A DNA stretch of 37,597 nucleotides from Hyphomicrobiales bacterium (GTDB taxonomy: Bacteria; Pseudomonadota; Alphaproteobacteria; Rhizobiales; Xanthobacteraceae), in NCBI GenBank assembly GCA_009377695.1, contig WHTP01000053.1, positions 1-37,597 of the forward strand. Direction: 5' to 3'. The position numbers and the translations under genes are program-made. Every line of letters begins with the position of its first letter. The first letter of the stretch is position 1. Under the pieces are notes generated by a model. It had not been told where the DNA came from and searched no databases. It saw only the letters and a list, made by a program, of their open reading frames with translations. Below, one piece after another: positions 16,939 through 23,874 of the stretch.

Positions 16939-18588
16939 TTACGTTGGCGCCAGCGTGCGGTCGAGCAGTGTCGTTACCTCGTTGTTCGCGAGCTGTGCCG
17001 CGCCAAAGGTCGCCCCACGTTGCCCACCCAATCTCGACCGCGCATAGAGGTCGGCGATCCCTCCTGGAGCGCTTTGGTTGAGCGCCGCGGTCGCGGCAAG
17101 CCGAGCCAGCAGCTCAACAGCAAGACGCAGGTCGGATTCGCCGGTGGGGTCGCTCAGGATTCGCACGACAGCAGAGGCGGCTTCGGCGGCACCGGAGCAA
17201 TCCGCTGCTTCGCGCGCAACATCGTTGATCACGGCGCGAGCGCCATCCTTGTTCCGGGCAAACACGCGCAGCACATCAAGACACACGACGTTGCCGGAGC
17301 CCTCCCAAATGGCATTGACCGGCGCCTCGCGATAAAGTCGCGCCAGCATTCCCTCTTCGACGTAACCGTTGCCGCCGAGACATTCCATCGCTTCATACGC
17401 AAACGCAGGCGCGGTCTTGCACACGGCGTATTTCACCGCGGGCGTAAGCAGCCGAGTCCGCACCGCATCCAGTTCCGAAAGCGCACTGCGGTCGAACGCG
17501 CTGCAAAGGCGCATCACCGCGGCGAGGGCGCCTTCCAGTTCGAGCGCCATATCGGCCAGCACCGTGCGCATCAGCGGCTGGTCGATCAGCCGTTTCTGAA
17601 ACGCCGTTCGGTATCGGCAATGGTGGACGGCCTGCGCCAGCGCCATCCGCATCATCCCGGCGGACGAGATCGCACAATCGAGGCGTGTCAGTTGCACCAT
17701 CCGCATGATGGCTTGGATGCCGCGGCCTTCGTCCCCTATGCGAATGGCATAGGCATCAGAAAGCTCCACCTCGGTCGATGCGTTGGATCGGTTTCCGAGC
17801 TTGTCCTTGAGCCGCTGAAAGTGAAGCCCGTTGACCTGTCCGTCCGGCGTGAAGCGCGGCAACCAGAAGCACGTCAGGCCGCCGGGCGCTTGCGCCAAGA
17901 CCAGGAATGCGTCGCACATGGGTGCCGACATGAACCACTTGTGACCATCGAGGCGGTAGCCTTCGTCGGCCGGCACCGCAGTCGTCGTGTTGGCGCGCAC
18001 GTCGGTGCCGCCCTGCTTCTCGGTCATGCCCATGCCGACCGTGATGCCGGCCTTCTCCCACCACGGCCGAAATGTTGGGTCGTACGTCCGCGACGCAATC
18101 TTGGGCATGACCTGAGCGAACAGGTCCGGCTCGGCCGCAAGCGCAGGCACCGCTGCGCGTGTCATGGTAATCGGACACATGTGGCCATTCTCGACCTGAG
18201 CCACCATGACATAGCGGGCCGCACGCACGGCTTCGGCGGGGGCTGCGGCCGCCGTTCCATCCGAAAGCCACGTGGACGCCTGAAGCCCCTCCCGTATGCT
18301 TTCGGCCATGAAAAAATGATAAGCCGGATGGTATTCGACGACGTCGCATCGATTGCCATTGGCATCAAAGGCGCGCAGCTTGGGCGGGTTCTCGTTGGCA
18401 ATGCGAGCTTGTTCGAGCATTCGCGCGGAGCCCCAACGGGCGCCAAATGCAGACAGGGCCTCGACCTCGCTCGTTGCCCCGTTGGCCGAGACGGCCTCCA
18501 GCAGCAGTCGATCATTCGTGAACAGGTTGATGTCCGCAAACGGCGGCGACTGGTTGAAGACCGTTGAATTGTTCGAGCGCGTGACCAT
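16939..18588 (-). CDS. aidB: AidB-type acyl-CoA dehydrogenase
   Basis: This 549-residue protein has the AidB subgroup layout: the N-terminal stretch NQSPPFADINLFTNDRLL, the AidB-specific linker, then the acyl-CoA dehydrogenase core with GMGMTEKQGGTDVR (FAD and substrate site), a GYRLDGHKWFMSAP strand region and the C-terminal helical domain CLGGNGYVEEGMLARLYREAPVNAIWEGSGNV, which contains the catalytic-base region. E. coli AidB is a DNA-binding flavoprotein induced by alkylating agents; other members are isovaleryl-CoA-type dehydrogenases. No ada or alkB gene is adjacent, so an alkylation role here is only possible. Length is normal. It is convergent with the AraC gene. Confidence 0.9.
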   Translation of the reverse strand: MVTRSNNSTVFNQSPPFADINLFTNDRLLLEAVSANGATSEVEALSAFGARWGSARMLEQARIANENPPKLRAFDANGNRCDVVEYHPAYHFFMAESIREGLQASTWLSDGTAAAAPAEAVRAARYVMVAQVENGHMCPITMTRAAVPALAAEPDLFAQVMPKIASRTYDPTFRPWWEKAGITVGMGMTEKQGGTDVRANTTTAVPADEGYRLDGHKWFMSAPMCDAFLVLAQAPGGLTCFWLPRFTPDGQVNGLHFQRLKDKLGNRSNASTEVELSDAYAIRIGDEGRGIQAIMRMVQLTRLDCAISSAGMMRMALAQAVHHCRYRTAFQKRLIDQPLMRTVLADMALELEGALAAVMRLCSAFDRSALSELDAVRTRLLTPAVKYAVCKTAPAFAYEAMECLGGNGYVEEGMLARLYREAPVNAIWEGSGNVVCLDVLRVFARNKDGARAVINDVAREAADCSGAAEAASAVVRILSDPTGESDLRLAVELLARLAATAALNQSAPGGIADLYARSRLGGQRGATFGAAQLANNEVTTLLDRTLAPT

Positions 18589-18657
18589 GGCAAGATCCCG
18601 CAGCCAGCTTTGATGACAAGCTTAGCATGCCGACACCGGCACCGGCATCCGGGTGAC

Positions 18658-18815
18658 TTGCGCGCCGCGAACTCGGTGCGCTCCCTCTCCCTAAAAGGGG
18701 GAGGGTTGGGGTGGGGGTCGCTTCGCGGTGCAGATGATCCCCACCCGATTGCAGTCGCATCGCGACTGCAATCGACCTCCCCCTTTCAGGGGGAGGTGAA
18801 CGCGCGGCGCGGCCG
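18658..18815. repeat. Composite intergenic palindromic repeat
   Basis: Three nested palindromes lie in order: CCCTCTCCC..GGGGGAGGG at 18683-18705, GATTGCAGTCGC-ATC-GCGACTGCAATC at 18747-18773 (perfect 12-bp arms), and ACCTCCCCC..GGGGGAGGT at 18775-18797. GC-rich outer ends (GCGCGCCGCG and CGCGCGGCGC) are also inverted. The block fills the gap between the LVIVD remnant and aidB, both on the minus strand, and resembles a dispersed rhizobial repeat of the intergenic palindromic type. Confidence 0.75.
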
Positions 18816-18854
18816 TCACTTGGTAAGGCAATCAAACCGTGCTGCGGTATCGCT

Positions 18855-19769
18855 TCACTCTCCCGTGTAGCGCAGCACGTACAGGCCGAGGTTCTTGTCG
18901 GTGACGAAGATGTTGCCACGCGAGTCCACCAGCACGTCCTCGCTCGACACGGCGAGCCCCTTCGGCAGGACGCCGCGCCGCTTCTGCGGATCGGGCGGCA
19001 TGTAGTAACCGACCTCACGCGGCGCGGTCGAGGCGCTGATGTCGTAGATGCGTAGCCCGGCGTTGAAGTAGGTCAGGTAGATCAGGTGATCCTGCTTCTT
19101 CACGAACGGATTGTGCTGCAACTGGTTCTGGTTGTGCGGGCCGAAGCGGCCGCCCTTCTCACAGAAGCTCTTGTACGGCGCCTCGGCAGGCGGAAGCGGC
19201 GTCGGAAATGTTGAGACCAGCCGCGGCCGCGCGAGATTGGAGATGTCGACGACGGAGGCGTGATTGGCCGGCTCATTGCAGTTTTCCCGGATCGCTTCGG
19301 AGTTCACGACTGCAATATTCTTGCCCGGGACAGGTTGGATCGTGTGGACGCCGATAAAAGGAATATATGGTGGACTGAAGCTGAGGCGCCCCACGAATTT
19401 CGGCTTTGCCACGTCGGCGATGTCGACGATGACCATGCCGGCGCCGCCATAGGACAGGAACACGGTGTTGCCGACGACCTCGGGCGGACCATGCAAGCTC
19501 GTGGCCTGCGGCGGGGCAGGGGTCTCGCCTTCCTTCTGGCCCGGCACCCACCAGCGGCCGACCTCGACCGGCTTCGCCGGATCGCTGATGTCGACGATCA
19601 CATAGATGTTGCCGCGATAGCCCTTCATGCCGGCGGCGAGATGCATGTACTTGCCGCCGGCATAGTAGTTGCGATGCGTGCCGTCGTGGCCGGTCTGGTA
19701 GTGGCCGACCTGTTTCGGGTTGACGGGGTCGCTGATGTGCCGCGGATACCTCATTTGCAAGGCACGCAA
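18855..19769 (-). pseudogene. LVIVD-repeat protein, 5'-truncated
   Basis: The 304 residues match the C-terminal two thirds of LVIVD-repeat beta-propeller proteins. Repeats of the type IYVIVDISDPAKPVEVGRWW, GMVIVDIADVAKPKFVGRL, VVDISNLARPRLVS, LRIYDISASTAPREVGYY are clear, along with HNQNQLQHNPF and the closing VDSRGNIFVTDKNLGLYVLRYTG. Full-length relatives that I recall begin well over 100 residues earlier with a further repeat and a WSILDVTDP-like segment. Here homology begins abruptly at about ISDPVNPKQVGHY, and only 65 bp separates the first usable codon (TTG 19769) from the divergent higB gene. No signal peptide is present. I infer that the 5' end was lost when higBA arrived. A short expressed protein cannot be excluded. 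Confidence 0.7.
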
Positions 19770-19786
19770 AAGCGGATCGATGCGAG

Positions 19787-19826
19787 CTATTATACGCTTG
19801 ACGTATTACGGAAAGCGTTATATTAT
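19787..19826 (+). promoter_or_regulatory. higBA promoter and operator
   Basis: A strong sigma70-type promoter is visible: TTGACG at 19798-19803, then 17 bp, then TATTAT at 19821-19826. It is overlaid by an imperfect inverted repeat, TATACGCTT (19791-19799) and AAGCGTTATA (19814-19822), with CGTATTACG between. This fits autorepression by HigA binding across both promoter boxes. The higB start is only nine bases beyond the -10 box, so the leader is extremely short or absent. Confidence 0.65.
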
Positions 19827-19834
19827 CCGGCGAT

Positions 19835-20113
19835 ATGATCCAGTCGTTTCGCGACCGCGATACCCAACGCCTTTGGCTCGGCGAGTTCGTGAAGCGGTTC
19901 GGCGGCATTGCGAAGCAAGCCCTGCGCAAGCTCGATATGTTGCAGACCGCCCGCAATCTGAACGACCTGCGCGCGCCGCCGGCGAACCGGTTGGAGGCAC
20001 TGTCGGGAGATCGTCGCGGACAACACTCGATACGGATCAACGATCAATGGCGCATCTGCTTTGTTTGGACCAAGGAGGGTCCTGCTCATGTCGAGATCGT
20101 CGACTATCATTAA
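19835..20113 (+). CDS. higB: HigB family toxin (RelE/ParE superfamily)
   Basis: This 92-residue protein is a HigB-type ribosome-dependent mRNA interferase, which cleaves mRNA on translating ribosomes when not held by HigA. It has the family pattern MIQSFRDRDTQRLW, ALRKLDMLQTA, the LRAPPANRLEALSGDR stretch, and the C-terminal HSIRINDQWRICFVW...HVEIVDYH with the expected basic and aromatic residues. All parts look intact. Toxin precedes antitoxin, the usual hig order. Its end overlaps the higA start by 26 bp. Confidence 0.95.
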   Translation: MIQSFRDRDTQRLWLGEFVKRFGGIAKQALRKLDMLQTARNLNDLRAPPANRLEALSGDRRGQHSIRINDQWRICFVWTKEGPAHVEIVDYH

Positions 20114-20417
20114 AGCTGATCGGACGCCCAGGCGCGTCACGACGCATCCCGGTGAAGTTCTCGGCGAGGAATTTCTGAAGCCCCTGGGTATGTCGGTGAA
20201 TGCCCTGGCGATCGCATTGCGCGTGCCGGCCACGCGCATCGGCGCAATCGTCAAGGGCGAGCGCTCGGTGACGGCGGACACCGCCTTGCGACTGGCGCGT
20301 TTCTTCCGCACCAGTCCCGAATTCTGGATGAATTTGCAGGCAATGTACGATCTCACCAAGGCGCAACAGGACAATGGAGCGTCGATCGAACGCGAGGTGA
20401 ATCCGCGCGCTGCGTAA
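20088..20417 (+). CDS. higA: HigA family antitoxin (XRE helix-turn-helix)
   Basis: This 109-residue antitoxin neutralises HigB and represses the operon. It carries THPGEVLGEEFLKPLGMSVNALAIALRVPATRIGAIVKGERSVTADTALRLARFF, a classic HigA XRE helix-turn-helix, then SPEFWMNLQAMYDL. I chose ATG 20088 because it has a strong AAGGAGGGT ribosome binding site seven bases upstream, inside the end of higB, which fits translational coupling; an in-frame TTG at 20061 is less likely. It ends 20 bp from the convergent radA stop. Confidence 0.95.
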   Translation: MSRSSTIIKADRTPRRVTTHPGEVLGEEFLKPLGMSVNALAIALRVPATRIGAIVKGERSVTADTALRLARFFRTSPEFWMNLQAMYDLTKAQQDNGASIEREVNPRAA

Positions 20418-20437
20418 GCGCCGATTCCGGGAGGCCT

Positions 20438-21841
20438 CTACTCGTTCGCGGCCCGCCGCTCGGGCCGGGCCGGCCGCTTGCCGCGGGCAGCGATGTCCGC
20501 AACGAGGGTCGAGAGCGAGCCCACGGTTTCGAGCGTGAGCGTGCCTTCGCCTTCGGCGCGCGAAGCCTCCGGCATGATGGCGCGGGCGAAGCCGAGCTTC
20601 TGCGCTTCCTTGAGCCGCGCCGCCGTCTGGGCGACGGGGCGCACCGCGCCCGAGAGCGAGACCTCGCCGAAAAACACGGCATCCGCTGCCAGCGGTGCAT
20701 TGGCGAGCGATGAGACGAGCGCCGCAGCGGCGGCGAGATCGGCGGCCGGTTCCTGGATGCGGAGCCCGCCGGCGACGTTGAGATAGACGTCGTGACCGGA
20801 GAGCCGCACGCCGCAATGGGCTTCGAGCACGGCGAGCACCATCGAGAGCCGGCTCTGGTCCCAGCCGACCACGGCGCGGCGCGGCGTGCCGAGCGACGTC
20901 GGCGCCACCAGCGCCTGCATTTCGACGAGCAGCGGCCGCGAGCCCTCGATGCCGGCGAAGACGGCGGTGCCGGGCGAGCCGAGATCGCGTTCGGACAGGA
21001 ACAGTTCGGACGGGTTCGCGACCTCGCGCAGACCGGAGCCGGTCATCTCGAACACGCCGATCTCGTCGGTCGGGCCGAAGCGGTTCTTGACCGCGCGCAG
21101 AATGCGGAACTGGTTCGAACCCTCGCCCTCGAAGGAGAGCACGGCATCGACCATGTGTTCGACCACGCGCGGGCCGGCGATCTGGCCGTCCTTGGTGACA
21201 TGCCCGACCAGGATCACGGCCGCACCCGAGCGCTTGGCGAAGCGGATCAGCGTCTGCGCCGCGCCGCGCACCTGCGTGACGGTGCCGGGGGCGGAATCCA
21301 CCATGTCCGTCCACATGGTCTGGATCGAGTCGATGATGACGAGACGCGGCGTCGCGCCCTCGGACAGGGTTGCGATGATGTCTTCAACCGACGTCTCAGC
21401 GGCAAGTTCGACCGGCGCGCCAGCGAGGCCGAGCCGTTCCGCGCGCAGACGCACCTGTGCGACCGCTTCTTCACCTGAAATGTAAGCTGCGCGCTCCTTG
21501 GCGCGCGCCAGCGTCGCCGCGACCTGGATCAGCAGCGTCGACTTGCCGATTCCGGGATCGCCGCCCAAGAGCAAGACCGAGCCGCGCACGAAGCCGCCGC
21601 CCGTGACGCGATCGAATTCGGCAATGCCGGAGGCGAGGCGGGGCGCGTCCTGGGTCTCGCCGGACAGCGGCTCGAGCGCAAACCGCCGCCCCTTGCGCGG
21701 GGCCCGGCCGGGCGCGATGGGACGCTCGGCGCCTTCCTCCGCGATCGTGTTCCACTCGCCGCAGGCGTCGCACCTGCCCTGCCAGCGGCCGTAATGGGCG
21801 CCGCAGTTCTGACAGACGAAGCTATCGTTGCGGCGGGCCAC
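20438..21841 (-). CDS. radA: DNA repair protein RadA
   Basis: RadA (Sms) is a RecA-related ATPase that promotes branch migration in recombinational repair. The 467 residues match the normal length. Domains in order: a C4 zinc finger (CQNCGAHYGRWQGRCDACGEW, residues 11-31), the ATPase core with Walker A GDPGIGKSTL and Walker B LVIIDSIQ, the RadA signature KNRFGPTDEIGVF, and the C-terminal Lon-protease-like domain (DVYLNVAGGLRI, FFGEVSLSGAVRPV) lacking protease catalytic residues. In related genomes radA is directly followed by cvpA-purF; here about 11 kb of other genes lie between. A composite palindrome sits 88 bp upstream of its start. Confidence 0.97.
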   Translation of the reverse strand: MARRNDSFVCQNCGAHYGRWQGRCDACGEWNTIAEEGAERPIAPGRAPRKGRRFALEPLSGETQDAPRLASGIAEFDRVTGGGFVRGSVLLLGGDPGIGKSTLLIQVAATLARAKERAAYISGEEAVAQVRLRAERLGLAGAPVELAAETSVEDIIATLSEGATPRLVIIDSIQTMWTDMVDSAPGTVTQVRGAAQTLIRFAKRSGAAVILVGHVTKDGQIAGPRVVEHMVDAVLSFEGEGSNQFRILRAVKNRFGPTDEIGVFEMTGSGLREVANPSELFLSERDLGSPGTAVFAGIEGSRPLLVEMQALVAPTSLGTPRRAVVGWDQSRLSMVLAVLEAHCGVRLSGHDVYLNVAGGLRIQEPAADLAAAAALVSSLANAPLAADAVFFGEVSLSGAVRPVAQTAARLKEAQKLGFARAIMPEASRAEGEGTLTLETVGSLSTLVADIAARGKRPARPERRAANE

Positions 21842-21929
21842 GGGTGCGTTTCTTCCTCATTCCGGCTAGACTCGAATGCCAGCCTATCACGCCTGATATG
21901 GCAGTGGGTTGCCTTGGCTAGGCAGGTGA

Positions 21930-22007
21930 CTAGTGTGGCGGTTCAGAAGTCCGCATCATTTTCGCGGCGAGTCCGACATGCGGACTTCTGAACCAAAGCC
22001 ACACTCG
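21930..22007. repeat. CTAG-ended palindrome, element B, copy 2
   Basis: Left arm 21930-21956 (with a 3-nt deletion compared with copy 1) and right arm 21978-22007 enclose the 21-nt loop 21957-21977. The loop (CATTTTCGCGGCG...) reads in the same direction as in copy 1, although the adjoining linker and A element are inverted. The right end is mutated from ACTAG to ACTCG. Confidence 0.85.
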
Positions 22008-22020
22008 ATTCAAAGAGTTG

Positions 22021-22095
22021 CTAGTGTCCTTCGATTCCGAGGTTCGTATAAGAGGCCGCTGCGAAATGGTACGAACTTCGGAATCGGGACACTAG
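22021..22095. repeat. CTAG-ended palindrome, element A, copy 2 (inverted)
   Basis: This 75-bp element begins CTAGTGTCCTTCGATTCCGA and ends GGGACACTAG, the reverse complement of copy 1 at 9402-9476 with a few substitutions, including the loop. The 13-bp linker before it (22008-22020) is the reverse complement of the copy 1 linker at 12 of 13 positions. Confidence 0.85.
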
Positions 22096-22130
22096 CCTTG
22101 GGCCTCGGCAATTTCGATGGAGTCGCCGGC

Positions 22131-22487
22131 ATGAGCCTGCGTCAGCCCTGGTTTCTGGTGATGGCGCCGAAGGCCGCCAATCGGTTCGGCTCGCATTGGG
22201 TCGGCTACCGAGCGCCGCCCTGTGGGGACGTGATAGGGCGGCTGGTCACGCCCGAGAACCGGCGGGCACTGGCGGCATTCGCTATCATTTGGCTCATTGC
22301 GACGCTGCTGATCTGGCTTTGGAGCGTCACTACGGGAATGTTCTCGCCGGCATTCGCGATCATGGCGACTGTGCTGATCGCGGGCGTCATGGTGGCGAGT
22401 TTCATCCGGCTCGTTTGCGTCCAGATGGCCGACCACGTGCGTCGGGACCAAGTGCGCCGAGTGCGCCGGACCGGTCAATCGCGATAA
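22131..22487 (+). CDS. Small membrane protein of unknown function
   Basis: I do not recognise this 118-residue protein. From ATG 22131 it starts MSLRQPWFLVMAPKAANRFG, then has a hydrophilic part with PCGDVIGRLVTPENRR, two membrane segments (AFAIIWLIATLLIWLWSV and AFAIMATVLIAGVMVASFIRLV), and a basic tail VRRDQVRRVRRTGQSR, placing both termini probably in the cytoplasm. A GGAG lies about ten bases before the ATG. The frame is open upstream through the palindromes, but that part is not protein-like. It runs against the series around it and its last 13 bp overlap the end of alr. Confidence 0.55.
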   Translation: MSLRQPWFLVMAPKAANRFGSHWVGYRAPPCGDVIGRLVTPENRRALAAFAIIWLIATLLIWLWSVTTGMFSPAFAIMATVLIAGVMVASFIRLVCVQMADHVRRDQVRRVRRTGQSR

Positions 22488-23623
22488 TTGCGGTGGTAGC
22501 GCTTGCCGAGATTGGTGAGCACTTCGTAGCCGATGGTGCCGCAGGCGGCGCCGAGCTCGTCAACGCCGATGTCGCCACCGATCAACGTGGCCAATTCTCC
22601 GCGGCGGGCCACCCCGTTCGGCAGGTCGGTCACATCGGCCGCCAAGAGATCCATTGAGATGCGTCCGATCAGCGGACACTGCTTGCCGCCGATGATCACG
22701 TTCGCCGGCGCCTTGCCCTTGGCGGCGCCGGCAGAACGGAAGTAGCCGTCAGCATAGCCGGCCGCGACAATCGCCAGCCGAGTCGGGCGCGCGGCCGTCC
22801 AACTGGCGCCGTATCCCACCGCGTCGCCTTTCTTGACCTGGCGCACCTGCGTGATGCGACCCTTGAGCTCGACCACTGGATGCATGACGTTTTTCTGGCC
22901 GGGGATCGGATTCCCGCCGAACAGAGCGATACCGGGCCGCACCAGATCGCAATGCGCGGTCCCGCCCAGAAAGATGCCCGCCGAATTCGCCAGCGAGGAT
23001 GGCACGCCGCGGAACAGAATCCGGATTTCGCGAAACAGTCGGATTTGCCGATCGTTCATCGGGTGGTCGGGAATCTCGGCGCAGGCGAAGTGGCTCATCA
23101 GCAGCTTGAAGCCGTGTCCTTCGGCCTTAACGCGTGGCGCGATGGCGACTGACTCTTCCGGCGTCAGGCCGAGCCGATTCATGCCAGTGTCGACGTGCAG
23201 CGCGGCCCCGCCTTGCCATTTGTTGGTGGCGACGAACGTGTCCCACTCGGCGAGCTCCATCATGCTGTTGATCACCGGCCGCAGGTTGGCATCGGCGAAG
23301 GCCGGCGCCGTGTTCGGCATCAAGCCGTTGAGCACGTAGATGACGGCGCCCGGCGCGACCGCGCGCACGTGGCGGCCTTCCGCGATATCCGCGACGAAGA
23401 ATGTCCGGCAGCCGACCTTCTTGAGCGCCGGTACCACCCGTCCGATGCCGCAGCCATAGGCGTCGGCCTTGACGGCCGCGGCGCATTCCACCGGCACGGT
23501 CATGCCGTAGAGCCGCTTCCAGTTGGCTGCGATCGCGGCAAGGTCGATCGTAAGCACGCCGCCAGTCTCGGCTTCGCCGGAGGCGATCATGGTGGGTTGC
23601 AGCGTGGTTTCTTGTGCGGGCAT
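22475..23623 (-). CDS. alr: Alanine racemase
   Basis: Alr interconverts L- and D-alanine with pyridoxal phosphate, supplying D-Ala for peptidoglycan. The 382 residues are of normal length. AAVKADAYGCG carries the PLP-binding Lys, and HVDTGMNRLGL and the C-terminal VGYGASWTAARPTRLAIVAAGYADGYFR carry the conserved substrate and base Tyr regions; GRISMDLLAADVTDL is the typical late motif. ATG 23623 starts MPAQETTLQP. It follows dnaB in the same direction across a 251-bp gap with a palindromic repeat, and its 3' end overlaps the convergent 118-residue gene by 13 bp. Confidence 0.96.
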   Translation of the reverse strand: MPAQETTLQPTMIASGEAETGGVLTIDLAAIAANWKRLYGMTVPVECAAAVKADAYGCGIGRVVPALKKVGCRTFFVADIAEGRHVRAVAPGAVIYVLNGLMPNTAPAFADANLRPVINSMMELAEWDTFVATNKWQGGAALHVDTGMNRLGLTPEESVAIAPRVKAEGHGFKLLMSHFACAEIPDHPMNDRQIRLFREIRILFRGVPSSLANSAGIFLGGTAHCDLVRPGIALFGGNPIPGQKNVMHPVVELKGRITQVRQVKKGDAVGYGASWTAARPTRLAIVAAGYADGYFRSAGAAKGKAPANVIIGGKQCPLIGRISMDLLAADVTDLPNGVARRGELATLIGGDIGVDELGAACGTIGYEVLTNLGKRYHRNYRD

Positions 23624-23765
23624 CGGAGGCCGGATCTTAGGCGGACGAACATAACGGACGTTACGCTCGGCACTTTGGCCTAGTTATGGACGGCATTGCG
23701 CGGGCCGTCCACAGGACCGTCGGTCGGATTGGCGCGGCCGAGGCGCTGCAAGCAACCGCGGCGGC

Positions 23766-23826
23766 GATCCCGCGTAACCCGACATGAGGCGCGTCTTCGA
23801 AAGGTTTATGTCGGGTTACGCGGATC
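23766..23826. repeat. Palindromic repeat between dnaB and alr
   Basis: GATCCCGCGTAACCCGACAT (from 23766) and ATGTCGGGTTACGCGGATC (to 23826) are inverted copies differing by one base, with a loop of about 22 nt. A further half copy (CTAACCCGACCTAGGGC) lies at 23857. The core GTAACCCGACAT is typical of dispersed Bradyrhizobium-type repeats. It is placed to form a strong hairpin after the dnaB stop. Confidence 0.8.
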
Positions 23827-23874
23827 AAAAATGTGTCGGAACCGAACCGGACCGCGCTAACCCGACCTAGGGCT

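Noticed and set aside
16825-18567. 580-codon plus-strand open frame
   Set aside because: It lies antisense to the aidB gene, is Arg/His-rich and matches no family; it is a high-GC shadow frame.
20037-21314. 425-codon minus-strand open frame
   Set aside because: It is out of frame with radA on the same strand and antisense to higA, with an Arg-rich translation.
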